From positions 19,320,722 through 19,384,721 of the forward strand of contig OX291550.1 in NCBI GenBank assembly GCA_946406115.1: DNA of 64,000 nucleotides, read 5' to 3'. The translations under genes were made by a program, and so were the position numbers. This document shows, one piece after another, positions 46,063 through 57,134 of the stretch (its first letter is position 1; each line of letters begins with the position of its first letter). This DNA is from Apoda limacodes (lineage: Eukaryota > Arthropoda > Insecta > Lepidoptera > Limacodidae). Under the pieces are notes generated by a model. It worked only from the letters and a program-made list of their open reading frames with translations. It did not search any database and was not told where the DNA came from.

Positions 46063-46127
46063 GCTTGCTTGCCACCTTAGCGGTATAAAAAATAAAAAAG
46101 CTTGCTTGCCACCTTAGTGGTATAAAT
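46063..46127 (+). repeat. Tandemly doubled LINE 2 3' tail
   Basis: CTTGCTTGCCACCTTAGCGG then TATAAAAAATAAAAAAG is followed at once by CTTGCTTGCCACCTTAGTGG and TATAAATT. The terminal 25-30 bases are present twice, with one substitution. Confidence 0.85.
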
Positions 46128-46129
46128 TA

Positions 46130-46750
46130 AAATTGAATATAAATACAATATACAAGCTTCTATAGTGTTTATACATTTCGGGCTTACTACGGCACACCAC
46201 GAAACGTATAAATTAACATTTTGATAAAAACCGCGAAAGTTTAAAAAGTTATTTAAGCTTCTATAGAACAGCATTGTTTTTGCATAATCAGTTAGCCGGT
46301 ACATCAATGCAGCACAAAGTATCTGGAATTTTATTCACAATAACTAAATAAATTAAAAAACTATATAAATTAAAGGTATCCAATACTATTCATATAAAAT
46401 TTAAATGGTCCACATATAGAATTTTACTGATTTCTTTTAAAAAATAAAAATAAATAATATTAGTATTGAATTTATTAGCCGGCTTTTCGTGTCGATTTCG
46501 TAAAACCTTTCTTTCACATTTAATAAATAGCAAAGGCTAGACAGAAAAAACAATTCACTTTGACGAAACGTAATTCAATTCATACGAATAAGTTTTATTC
46601 AGAGCGACGGACCAGCAATGCGTATAAAAACGAGACACGGAACAGGTAAAAAAATAAGTGAATTTCAAGTCAATACCATTATTTTTTCCTTTGTTTTTGT
46701 TGGAACAGTTCGAACGAACTGTTTTGGAATTTGTTTTTTATTCTCCATTG
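46130..46750. other. AT-rich spacer
   Basis: AAGTTTAAAAAGTTATTTAAG and an inverted GTTCGAACGAAC (near 46708) are the only structure noticed. No gene is seen. Confidence 0.4.
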
Positions 46751-46751
46751 T

Positions 46752-47045
46752 CGGTAGTGGCCTTGTGTTGTCAGAGTCTGCCTTGCGTTTTAAGTGGGGG
46801 AGGTTCAAGCCCTGCCTGTACCAATGAGTCTTTTACTTAATTTCTTAAGTAGATACATTGTTTTTTAGACACTAGTAGGATTAATATTGTATGGAAACCT
46901 GTATACACCAAAAAGACGTATGTAAAGTCCATAATCCGAACTGGACCTGCAAATGAACTGATGAACTATGACAACGCTAATTGCCCATACCAAGGGAAGC
47001 TTTGGACTGTTCTCCAACAGTTGGGGGAACATAATGAAGACTGAG
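46752..47045 (+). mobile_element. SINE family B, diverged copy
   Basis: GGTAGTGGCCTTGTG is the head and GGGGAGGTTCAAGCCC the B box. The body has GAGTCTTTTACTTAATTTCT and AAAAAGACGTATGTAAAGTC. The tail has ACTGTTCTCCAACAGTTGGG. Confidence 0.65.
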
Positions 47046-47049
47046 AAGA

Positions 47050-47870
47050 GAGGTGTATTGAAGACGTATGCAGGACTAAAGATCTGAATATTCAACTGGA
47101 ACACAGCCTGTGTGTAGGATAGCAGTGCCATAAATGTTTGCGGCTTAATTACAGAATCTGAATCACCCAAACATTTATGTTGCAAATAAGAATCACTATG
47201 ACGTTATAACAATAAGTATTTGTTGTATAATGAAGTATCTATGACTTTAGCAATAGTTTTATTCAAGTTCTATAATAAAGTAATATAATACAATATAGTA
47301 TAATATATTATATTATAATCAACATCGGAGATCCTTTTTCCTCGCGGGCCCTTAAATTTTAAAATATCTGATATTACGTTCGAACTAACTGTAAAAATCG
47401 TACCAATTTCTTTGGTTGTTTTCGCGTGTTGCTCGAACAAAAACAATCGTGTGACCCTTAAGTGTTTTGGATGTTTTTTATAATAAAAATTTGCATTAAT
47501 TATTTCAGCAGTTGTTGCAATAATATTTATCAAACTATTTTTAAAACAAGAAAGGTCAATACTATATTTTTCGTCGTTGATGAACGTAGCATGAATCTGA
47601 TAAATTAAAATAAAATGTGGCCTGGAATTCAAGCCACAACTAATTGGACAGTGGTGCAGGTTTGATTTTAAAATTTATTGTCATGAAAAGCAATTTACAA
47701 ATTCCACTACACCATAAAAATGCCTGACACAAACTGCTTGAGGCAGGTGCATTTGGCACTCGTATCGGAAAAATATAATACATCGGTATGTGGTATAAAT
47801 TTGAAGAAAGTTAAATGAGCTCATGTCGAGCTAGAGTACATATAAGAAAAGAAAGACAAGGATATTGTAT
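47050..47870. other. Spacer with an unsupported 120-codon frame
   Basis: A minus-strand open frame at 47270-47632 (contains RLFLFEQHAKTTKEIG and LKFKGPRGKRISDV) is long for such AT-rich DNA. It has no recognisable domain, and about one such frame is expected by chance in 64 kb of this composition. I leave it uncalled. Confidence 0.4.
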
Positions 47871-47871
47871 A

Positions 47872-47925
47872 ATAGCTTATTCCCGCGTCTTCGTCCGCGT
47901 GGACTTTTTTAAACAATAAAGTTTT
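47872..47925 (-). mobile_element. Helitron 3' end (longer family), minus
   Basis: Reverse complement reads AAAGTCCACGCGGACGAAGA, CGCGGGAATAAGCTATT. This is the hairpin-plus-CTAG type terminus with the last bases changed. The adjacent 47925-48300 is probably its body (ACCATACAAGCATTTCCCGCC), but the 5' end is not seen. Confidence 0.5.
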
Positions 47926-48299
47926 TAACTGATTATGGTATATCGGAATCCTTATACAATTCTAATCCCTATTTTGACGAATTTCTATAAAAAATTGTCT
48001 TCCATATCTTAAAGCCCAAACCAATTTCTATGCATTTACCTTCAAAAATTACGGATTACCATACAAGCATTTCCCGCCTTAAAGATGGTTTTGTACAATC
48101 CTTTCATGGTGCCAGCCTACGTTATACCTGGATTCTCGTTGCAAAATTTAAAGCCTCAGCACAAAAATATCGAAACTCTAATACAACATTTTTATCCCCT
48201 ATTTGATGAATTATGACGGATTTCCTTTTGTCATGATCTTTTTTCAAGGGAAAAATGAAATAAAAGATTTTAGTAAGTCCGTTATTTAAATTTATTACA

Positions 48300-48682
48300 G
48301 TTTTATATGGTTACCCCATTTTACAATTAAATATCACGATTTTCTGTATTTTCTTACGTAAGCAATTTTAATTTTTCGGTAATTATCCCAAATTACCGAA
48401 CTTTTGTATTTTGTCGTCGACTGTACCGCAAATGTTTTACGAATAACTTTCGTGAAATGGAGTAAATACCTTCACATATGTTTAGACAAATTATTAGTAC
48501 TGTGATCCAGTCCAGCAAATCAAAACCTTCGCCGGTATTTGAAGATCTTTGAAATTATGTTCAAAATGGCGAAATTGATGATCCAGTCGTAAAAAGGAAA
48601 ATAACCAGTATATTACAGTTATTAAAAATAATATGGTAGCTGTAGATGTGGGTTTGTGGCTATCCCCTAGAACCCAAAAAAA
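48300..48682. other. AT-rich spacer
   Basis: The pair GATCCAGTCCAGCAAATC and GATGATCCAGTCGTAAAAAG gives a weak direct repeat. There is no gene or element end. Confidence 0.35.
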
Positions 48683-49593
48683 ACGGTAACTGCCTATAAA
48701 ACGTCGATTTATTAAAAAAAGTCCCCCTAAATTATAACGTACATAATAATTAAAAAAACATCTACGTATTTTACCTTTCAAATGAGGTTTTAAAATGCAA
48801 AATCGGTTAAGAAACCACGAAGATATGACTAATAATAAAATAAAAGGAAAAAGCAATTAATATCATAGAATGGTATTTATTGAGAAAAAAAAACCAGTTT
48901 TACGGTTCATTTTCAAAATGCCCACCCCTATTTTTAATGCAAACTTGTATCCTTCTTATCACACCTGTATTCACAACCCTCGAATCTCTAAGCTCCCTTT
49001 GCATTTCCTGTGGACCACCTCTACCGATCCATTGATTGGGGAATTGTTGGTCCAGCCAATTTCTCACACTTAGTCTGATATGCGCTGGATTTCCATCGAG
49101 CATGAATAACATGTTTCGCCTTGTTTGTAGCGAACCATGGCCGGCACGTAGTCCCGACATTACACCTATGAACTTCTTTGTGTGGACTTGAATGAAAAGT
49201 CTTGTATACTGTACCTTCTTGTACCCTAATATTGAAGACCTGCCGCAATAGAATTAAAACACAGTGCAGGAAATGCAAAGGGAGCTCAGAGATTCGAGGA
49301 TTTTAAAAACGGGTGAGATAAGAAGGGTACAAGTTTACATTAGAAATAGGGATGGGCATTTTGAAAATGAACTGTAAAACTGGTTTTTTTTTCTATAAAT
49401 ACCATTCTATGTTTTTAATTGCTTTTTCCTTTCATTTTATTATTAGTCATATCTTCGTGGTTTCTTAACCAATTTTGAATTTTAAGACCTCATTTGAAAG
49501 GTAATGAAACGTAGAAGGTTTTTTAATCATTATGTACGTTATAATTTAAAGGAACTTTTTTGAGTAAATCGACGTTTTATAGGCAGTTACCGT
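48683..49593. mobile_element. Palindromic mariner-type relic with 328-bp inverted arms
   Basis: The left arm 48683-49010 (begins ACGGTAACTGCCTATAAAAC) is the inverse of the right arm 49267-49593 (ends GTTTTATAGGCAGTTACCGT). Substitutions and small gaps are scattered along the arms. Each arm contains the 3' coding end of a DDE transposase pointing outward (CAGGAAATGCAAAGGGAGCT ... GGGCATTTTGAAAATGAAC). The 256-bp centre holds further transposase coding on minus. This is a head-to-head duplicated element rather than a normal short-TIR mariner. Confidence 0.8.
48900..49278 (-). pseudogene. Tc1/mariner-superfamily transposase fragment
   Basis: The minus frame ending at 48900 contains FMLDGNPAHIRLSVRNWLDQ and FPNQWIGRGGPQ, the 'QDGAP.H....VR.WLD..FP.RWIGR.GP' region of insect mariner-type DDE transposases. 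It then joins EMQRELRDSRVVNTGVIRR and NRGGHFENEP, the usual C-terminal end. The segment that should follow 'GRGGP' (the SPDL.P.DFFLWG block, with catalytic Asp) is deleted. The Asp of LDGNPAH replaces the usual QDGAP context. The N-terminal DNA-binding half is not in this frame. The element is non-functional. An outward-facing second copy of the C-terminal end lies in the other arm on plus. Confidence 0.7.
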
Positions 49594-49618
49594 AGTTTTT
49601 ATTAGCTTTTTGTTAGCT

Positions 49619-50290
49619 TCACCTGTATGTTTCTATGTTTGTTTGTAACCGACTTCTTTTGGCGCGATTTTGACCCACTTTAAACGGCCAGATTTCGTTC
49701 AAACTTTGTAGATTTATTGAGGACCGATGACAATATACTAATTTGATGAAATTATTCCATTTTTCAATTTGCAAAATATGATTTTTGTTAAAAAATACGG
49801 CGAAAAAAATTTTTCGATCGTAAAGCACTCTCTGATGCTTCGCATCATGAGTCGTGCAATAGTTTAAAATTAAAAAAACAAGCTATTATAAATAATCCAA
49901 ACTAAAAAGTAGAAAATAAATAATAGTTTAAAAAAACTAAAAAACACGCTTTTTATAGAAAACCGAACTAAAAAATAGAAAATAAATTTTAATGAATTTA
50001 AATTAAGAAAATAGTGTTAAAAATTTCAATGAATATAAATTAAAAATAGTGTGAATAAAAAAAAATTATTTTATTTTAAAAAAAGCGTGGGGTGCATGGT
50101 ATCAATAGTTATAAATATTTTATTGACAGATATGAGTAGAGTGATTATCATTTCGATAATATCTTAAAAAGCACCCCACGCTTTTTTTAAAATAAAATAA
50201 TTTTTTTTTATTCACACTATTATTAATTTATATTCATTGAAATTTTTAACACTATTTTCTTAATTTAAATTCATTAAAATTTATTTATCA
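49619..50290. mobile_element. Foldback element with about 117-bp inverted arms
   Basis: Arm 49980-50095 (ends AAAAAAAGCGTGGGGTGC) and arm 50171-50287 (starts GCACCCCACGCTTTTTTT) pair almost completely around a 75-base loop. To the left, TAACCGACTTCTTTTGGCGC and TGACCCACTTTAAACGGCCA, and two imperfect ACTAAAAAGTAGAAAATAAA units, belong to the same dispersed family. No coding is present. Confidence 0.75.
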
Positions 50291-50599
50291 TTTCATGTTT
50301 TTGTCTAACGATTTTTGCGTAAGATACCGACAAATACGAAGATTTGACAATTAATATTCCTTATTTAAAATATCTTGATTGCAAAACAAAAAAAAGGGCC
50401 AGAGAACCCAATTTTTAGGATTTATAGCTATTTTAAAAGTTTAAGTAGGATTTTTTTGTAAAATTCTTTAAGTAGGAATATCTTGGAAAGGGTTAACTTT
50501 AGGACAGTAGGTCTCATAGTGATTTCGACTGGAATTGCCCCGTACTATCACCCCTTAAAGGCTCCGCCACTAATTTCCAGCTCACCCTGTATACATAGG
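50291..50599. other. AT-rich spacer
   Basis: Nothing recognised. CCCGTACTATCACCCCTTAA near 50539 is the only GC-richer patch. Confidence 0.35.
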
Positions 50600-50815
50600 C
50601 TGATATTTATGTATATGTAATTTACTGCTCTTTTTTATTTTAAGTTACTATTTTCACTACCGCACTAATCTCATTTATAATTTCCTCTACACAAAGGTTT
50701 GCCTGGTAGAGATCGCTCTTAAGCAATTAGGCCGCCTATTTGTACCTCATTTGTCAACTTACTTTTCTTGTTTTTGTTATTTTTTTGTGCAATAAAGTAT
50801 ATTCATATTCATAAT
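50600..50815 (+). mobile_element. Tail-only copy of LINE 1
   Basis: TTGCCTGGTAGAGATCGCTC, AAGCAATTAGGCCGCCTATT, TGTACCTCATTTGTCAA and GTGCAATAAAGTAT match the 3' untranslated region of the LINE at 6715-9520. There is no coding, as in a strongly 5'-truncated insertion. Confidence 0.75.
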
Positions 50816-51924
50816 TTTGTGTCCCACCCGTTGATATGCTCTACTGGGGCTGTCAAGCATTGTACCAAATGTTAATTCCAAATAACATATACCTAGGTGA
50901 GCCTATTCTCGTAGTTACATACTACTAGTACATATAATTCACGTTGAAGGCTTGGGTTTAATAGGACCGAATTCCCTATCATCAATCATATTATTAATGC
51001 GGTAGGAAAACTCTCTTTCGCTACAGTATATGTCATTTGAACCTATTATGAAAATCTCAAATTATCAATACCGCCTGACGATTTCTACATAAAATTTGAT
51101 GTAACAATTTCAAATAATCCAATTAGATATTTTTTTTTTAATCAAGACCTACAAAGCATTATATGGATCACAATAAGTTGAACAATAAGCCGGTGAACAG
51201 TGTTCGTCATTCTAATGCTATTATTACGTGTATTAGAAAGAGATACAAATATCGTTCGCGCACGTCATCATAAGCAGTGCGCGCCATAAGCCGCCGGCAG
51301 CCATGTTTGTTGGTTACCATGTGGTAACAAGGCTTTTATTTTTATTTTTTAAAAATATTCTGTTATAATCAAAATATATATATTTAATTTAATTAAATGA
51401 TAGATTAATAACCATGGTATGTAACGATCCCGGTTGTTTGAGTCGAGTGGATGTCATTGTCATTTTGCCTACTTCATAGTGTTGTAACTTGGAACCCAAA
51501 CAATATCGATAACTTCAAAACAAAAAATCTTCTTGCTAAGACAAAAAACATACGTCCTTCACAACATACACGAATTTGCTCTTACAAATTTAATAATCTT
51601 GTTTTCATGAGGGATATTGACTAATAATTCTACTTTCTTATGCAGTTGCCTACATTTCTAAATCAGCAATTATGTCAGTGCAAAACGAAGTAGTAGGTAT
51701 ATAGTAGGTGTATTCTTGGTAAAACCTTAAATATTTTCAAATTGAAGATAAGCATTACTTTGTTTGTGATTATGGAATTAAAAACTTTTTTATTTCAAAA
51801 TATCATATTTCTTAATACATATTCCTTAATATCTTCGTTGATATTGTTGATAAAACAAACAAATATTCAATGCACAAATCATGGAAATTTATTCAACTAA
51901 CGGTTGATATGCTTTGCGACTTTT
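50816..51924. other. Spacer with one GC/CpG-rich patch
   Basis: At 51250-51330, TATCGTTCGCGCACGTCATC, AGTGCGCGCCATAAGCCGCC and GGCAGCCATGTTTGTTGG stand out from AT-rich flanks. They could be a promoter or short first exon (MFVGYHV then a possible GTAACA donor). The evidence is too weak to call. Confidence 0.35.
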
Positions 51925-52239
51925 TAGCAATAAAAGTAATGACGGGTATGAGATTCCATCTTATTAAAACTATTCTTCTAACAATTTAGATACCCCCTAA
52001 TAGTAGACTTCTTGAGCCTTAAGAGATACCAGCAGATATGTCGCTATTTACATTTTGCAGGCATTAATTTCGAAAATTCAAATAGGTATAAAGTTCTACT
52101 GATATGTCGCGGAGAACGCGAGTTTCCAAGTAAGTTAACATTGGCAATTAACATGTATCGTATGAAGCAACTCTGTATTGTCAGTAGCAACACTGCTTAC
52201 GCAAGTTGGCAACTACAAAAAAGAAACACAACGGTATAG

Positions 52240-52885
52240 CACCACCAGCCTACGTACCATGAGACCTGCAGCCGAGATCACCTTCCTACCTAAACGAGCG
52301 ACAGCCAGAGGTTAATCCACACAGCTGCCACAGATTAGTTGAGTATAGGCAATGACAAGAGGGAAGGCGTGACGGCGGGCGCAAATAGTGAGACACGTAG
52401 ATCTACCGGTGATCGCACTTTGTATGTTAATAATATACGCTTAGAGACTAACGTAGTATACTCTCAGCCCATTTGAGAGTTACAGACAGTGGGGGTGCAG
52501 TGACTGCGGTCGCTGCCCTCCCAAGATCACGGGGGCAGTACTCGTATGCTCATGTTGTTATATTATGTGTAGAGGGTGCTAAGGAGCGTCGTGGTCGGGA
52601 CCAACTACGACTATACGGACACGAGACAAAAGCAAAGCAGAGTAAGCACACTATTGAAGTTAGGCTACAGGACATCGAGTTACACCTGTGATGTCAAGTC
52701 AGGTAAGGGGCTCAGTATATACAAACCACACCAACTTTACTCTATCAATAATGTGTTAATGTTATATATAGTTAGGCCCCTACGCGTAATGTCACCTACC
52801 TCATCACATGTGGGAAAGGTAAAATTAGTGATTTCTCTGTACAAAATACTATCTAGGAAGCCACATTTAACACCATAATCGAAAA
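52240..52885. mobile_element. Unidentified insert in the piggyBac relic (LTR-like?)
   Basis: The sequence is less AT-rich and unlike its flanks. It contains TGACAAGAGGGAAGGCGTGA, GTCGCTGCCCTCCCAAGATC and GGAGCGTCGTGGTCGGGAC, and no protein match I recognise. Composition and length would fit a solo LTR, but I could not define matching TG/CA ends or a target-site duplication. Confidence 0.3.
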
Positions 52886-53366
52886 AAATGAAAAGGAACT
52901 GCCTCGTTTACGAAACAGAAAGTAATTTTAGCGTGGACGAGATGAAGATCCTTTATAAAGGGACTTAAGCTCGAAAAAGACGACAGTACATGAAGGATAA
53001 GCCTAATAAGTGGTTTTTAAAAACTACGTGCGTACTGGTATAAGTGGATTGATCTATGACTTTATACTATACGTTAGAGAACATACGTTCAGATTTCATA
53101 GTTTCCCCGATGATGAGGCGACCATAGGCTTTGGTGGAGAAATAGTGTTAGCACCTTGTCATTCCATTAAAATAAAGCCATGTGTGTTTTGTCAATTTTT
53201 TATTGTCCCGGAGCTGTTCTACATATTACGCGAAATATATGGTATATTTTCGCTCGGAACTATTTCGTAGTAATCAATTGAGAATAGCGAACGAAAAACT
53301 AGTCAGTGAAAAGATGCTGAAAAAGAAACCACGAGGCAGTCATTCTAATAAATTAGCGGTATTGCG

Positions 53367-54531
53367 TTTCAAAGTCAAAAAAGTCAAAGTCAAAATATTT
53401 TATTCAAATAAGGATTTTACAATCACTTTTGAATCTTCAAAGTTATAAAATATTATTTTTTGAACCCTCCCCCCTTCCCGCCGGTTCACAATGTTGTTGA
53501 TTTCTACCGAGAAGAATCTGGCAAGAAAATCGATAGTTACTCTTTTAAAAACACTATCAATAATACAAATAACCTAAATATACAATTAATGTTTTAAATA
53601 AAAAAATCTTAGCCGTACAATTTTATGCTATTTCCATTTTAATTTGGTTTACCTATTCATCCTGTAATTGAGCATCATCAGTCCTAAGGATTTTTATCAT
53701 TTACATAGTCTAAAATATTGTAGTATGCCTTTTTACAAAGTACCTGCTTAATAAAAGATTTAAATTTACTTATTGATAGATTTTGAATTTTATTGGGAAC
53801 TTTGTTGTAAAAGTGTATACATTGCCCCATAAAAGAGTTACTTATTTTGTGTAGACGTGTATCATGCACCAACAGCTTATTTTTACTTCTAGTATTTAAT
53901 TTGTGAACGTCACTTTTCTTGCTGAAACTATTGATATTTTTATGTACATATAAAAGATTTTCATATATGTACTGCGACACTAAAGTTAAAATTTTTACTT
54001 CCCTAAACCTATCCCTCAGAAATATCCTAGATCCTAATTTATAAATAGCACGAATTGCCCTTTTTTGTAACAAAAATATTGTATTTACATCAGCAGCGCT
54101 ACCCCACAATAGGATACCATATGTCATTAAACTTTGGAAATAGCTAAAATATACTATTTTTGCAGTGTCAACATCGGTCAATTGTCTTATTTTCTTGATC
54201 GCATACACAGCAGAGCTAAGTTTTTTGACTAGGTTATGAATATGAGGACCCCATTGAAGTTTGGAGTCCAGCGTTATACCAAGAAAGACTGTTGAATTAA
54301 CAAGTTCTAATTGCTCGCCATTAATATTAATACATGTCTGTCTCTGACTAACATTTGGTAATGTAAATTTAACACATTTGGTTTTTTTTCATTAAGTAAC
54401 AAATTATTAGCGTTAAACCAATTTACAATTTTAGAAAGGGCATTATTTAATTCATTATAATATGTCTGTCGTCTCTTAACTTTAAAAAGCAAAGAGGTGT
54501 CATCAGCCAATAAGACAATGTCGTGGTTTTT
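53367..54531 (-). pseudogene. 5'-truncated LINE inserted in the piggyBac relic (LINE 3)
   Basis: On minus it begins inside the RT palm with DIVLLADDTSLLFKV, the motif C region. It continues NNALSKIVNWFNANNLLLN, changes frame once at an A-run near 54390, and then reads to LWGSAADVNTIFLLQKRAIR and HKLNTRSKNKLLVHDTRLHK. It ends at a stop near 53684. The 3' region is AT-rich and terminates in a GACTTTGACTTTTTTGACTT run (53367-53395), a tail type seen in lepidopteran Jockey/CR1-group elements. Truncation removed the endonuclease and most of the RT. It interrupts a piggyBac transposase frame, so it inserted later. Confidence 0.85.
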
Positions 54532-55232
54532 TACATGATATGGGCGTTAGCACGACAATAATAAGTTATACCGATTCTAAGCCCGTGCATAAAATAAACA
54601 CTACTAGGTGCCAAAGCAAAAATAGACGTGGATTGCCCCAACATGGTGCAGGTATATAGTAAAAGTATGGGAGGCGTTAATTTCTCCGATGTAAGCATAT
54701 ATCTCACTACAAAATCCCATTTAAAAGCCGAAGGTAGTATATATGTAGGTACCTTTTCGCAATTGCTTGACATATGTATTAACAATGGATGGCTTTTGTA
54801 CAAGAGACAATGTTGTTCAAAAAATGTGAAGTCGAAGCCCCTGAAAATGTTTCGACATGACTTAATTATCGCTTTGACTAAGGAAAATAGGTCGGCTCAT
54901 CGAATAAGAAATGAGGAGTGTAGTGTCAAAAGACCAGCTGAAGCTCGACCGGTCGATTCGGTGCGCTATGTCGGACACTTATGTAATGTTATAATGTTGG
55001 ACACTTTATGAGCACAAAAAATGAAGGTATCTAGAGATTTGATGTATAGTACAGCGGTTTCTGTTACGACGTACTTGAGCACTAAGATCGGATTTTGCTT
55101 TTAGAGGATGCCTAAAGGGGTTAAATGAGGGTTAAAAGTTTGTACTGCAATCCGTATTTTTGTATGAGAATTCTGATATTATTGTATGTTAACCCGTAAA
55201 AGTCAGTCAAAAGCTGTCTTTTTTCTTCAAAG

Positions 55233-55264
55233 TCTACACGGACGAAGTCGCAGGCAACAGCTAG
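55233..55264 (+). mobile_element. Helitron 3' end
   Basis: GTCTACACGGACGAAGTCGC and AGGCAACAGCTAG end exactly in CTAG before T, with a GCGAC/GTCGC-type hairpin. The corresponding 5' end is not identified upstream. Confidence 0.6.
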
Positions 55265-55269
55265 TTCAA

Positions 55270-57130
55270 ATATTGGAATGATTTAACTACTTTTCTGTTG
55301 ACTTCGACTTTCCTCAGTATTTCTTATCGATAGCAGATTACAGGTAAAGACAACATTATCGGTTATACCTATAGACTTAGTTCCCATTTCTTGTCATTGT
55401 CAAAGTGGTGACATTCTAATTGTTTTGACCATGTTTCGACCTACTAGAGAGCTGTCTTTGTCTCTTTTGTGTCATGACATTTTCTTTGCTGTTACAAAGG
55501 ACATATTTTAAAAAACGGCTATAGTAAAATAATCTAAAAGTCTATAGTATTAATTTATATAATTAGATTTCGCTTCACGCATGCAAATTAAGCTCACCTA
55601 AAAGAACAAAGGAGAACTTTACTCTCTAATCTCATACTACTACTCAATCACAAGTTATAAAACATTCTAATTTTATTATTTTACTTATATTTTAACCTTG
55701 AAAAACATAATATTCAAGATAGAATTCAAAATTTTCACCATTCAAAATGGAAAAACTGGTTGAAATTATATTAATACTGCATCGTATACAAAATTTTGTG
55801 CTTGGGTAACTGACAGTAAAATGTTTGCATTCTGTATTCTGTTATATTGAAATTCTAATAAAAGCAACTCTGTAGAATTGACGTCGGTCGGACAATAGTC
55901 TCAGAAATTTCATTTGTTACTGTTCTATCCTACATCTACGTCACATGTCGAATGCTGTGGAAGTTCAGTTTTCAAACTATTCTTTAAAGGGCGTCTAATG
56001 CGCATATACATTTGCTTTATTGGCGTTAAGCTGAAATCGACAATATTAATCTTGAATAGAGCTTATTTTCCTATGGCAAAAATATAATACAGATAAGCGA
56101 ACAGCTTAGCATAAAAAGTGGAAAATAATAAAATAATAATTATATCACAAAAGACATATAAAATTCTATTACCATAACTTTCTACCTTTATAGTTACTTA
56201 ACATTTTATAAAATAAATCATGTTCTCGCTACTACTTGATAAGTAGTTATTGATTTAAAATCATTAAACTTTTACGTTATTGTGTCGATAATACATTTAA
56301 TTAAGTTTAATCTAAAATTAAAGCATATTTTTGGCAAAAACAGTTCAGTAAATCGTTCATAAAGTATTTAATGTAGCCGAACTTTTACTAATGAAAATGT
56401 GTCATATTTATTTAAGTCTACACAAAGTCTGTCCTTGTGTCTATCTTTGTTTAGGTACCTTCAACACATCTAAAACTTCTGTGTACAGAATCTCTCTTAT
56501 GTGACCTATGCAAATACTTGCTCAATTTTACACATGAAGTCTTGTGGCGTAATAGGATTTCTCTGTAAAGTAAATAAACATTGTAGTTTAAGAGAACTTC
56601 GCGACGCCTCACAGCGTGCTTCATACGAATTGCCTACTTATTTTTGGGACTTACAAAACCAACACCATGAAATTTTGAAAACGTCCTCTAGGATAATTTA
56701 TCTAGGTTGGCAGTGCGCCAATTTTCTATTAAATTATAAAGTTAAGAAGCTATGTAGAATTTTAGTTTTTCTTACAAATGAAATCGTATAAAATTAAACG
56801 TTAATAAAAACTTACTAACCGACATCAATGGTTTTCACACATAAAGCTAAGAACTCATAGGATTAGGGATGCTATTTTTTACACCACCATAGTGTCGGGT
56901 CACCACAAATCAATTAACTACCTAGGGTCAATGCGCTGGTTCTGAGGCCAACGCCATTTGGAGGCCTTTTGGCTAGTAACTTGACTTTGGAAGTATGCGG
57001 GTCACAATGTCAATATAAATGATACTTTTATCTTAAATAACACCTCAATAAATTGATAAAGCTCATAAGCGGAATGTAAAAAAGGGACTAAGATAATCTA
57101 AACACTCCTTTTATTTCTTGTTGACTACCC
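55270..57130. other. AT-rich spacer
   Basis: The one recognised string is repeat G at 56590-56640 (GCGACGCCTCACAGCGTGCT), inverted relative to 38405-38462. No gene is supportable. Confidence 0.4.
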
Positions 57131-57134
57131 TTCA

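Larger units (their letters stand above)
42513..46127 (+). mobile_element. Near full-length non-LTR retrotransposon (LINE 2, Daphne-like)
   Basis: The 5' untranslated region starts at about 42513 (GGGAGAGGTAGGGCAC) and runs 600 bases without an ORF. A single broken endonuclease/RT frame follows, then the 3' end ACGGTGACCGCTTACCATCA, GGCGGACCGTAGGC and an A-rich tail. Five fragments of the same family lie elsewhere in the window. GAATATATAAA before the 5' end and GAATATAAA after the tail could be an imperfect target-site duplication. The base composition is much more GC-rich than its surroundings. Confidence 0.9.
51925..55011 (+). pseudogene. piggyBac-type transposase, split into three parts
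   Basis: Part 1 (about 51925-52130) reads SLKRYQQICRYLHFAG and SNRYKV, as in the N-terminal 'R...I.R.LHF.D' of piggyBac-type transposases. Part 2 (about 52885-53366) has FSVDEMKILYKG, RRQYMKDKPNKWFLKT, FVNFLLS (where FDN..TS with a catalytic Asp is expected), then FRSNQLR and MLKKKPRGSHSNKLAVLR. Part 3 (about 54545-55011) has KIDVDCPNMVQVYSKSMGGV, LLDICINNGWLLYKRQCC, PLKMFRHDLIIALTK and KRPAEARPV. An unidentified 640-bp insert separates parts 1 and 2, and a minus-strand LINE fragment separates parts 2 and 3. Stops and frameshifts occur throughout part 2. The C-terminal Cys-rich domain is absent. No TTAA-flanked termini were located. Confidence 0.75.

Noticed and set aside
47270..47632. 120-codon minus-strand ORF
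   Set aside because: No domain or coding-like composition is visible. Given this AT-rich composition and window size, about one such frame is expected by chance.
51250..51340. CpG-rich possible promoter or first exon
   Set aside because: Only a few codons (MFVGYHV) and a weak GTAACA donor. It may be part of an unknown repeat.
54531..54803. 90-codon minus ORF opposite the piggyBac part
   Set aside because: It is antisense to a clear transposase frame (CPNMVQVYSKSMGGV on plus).
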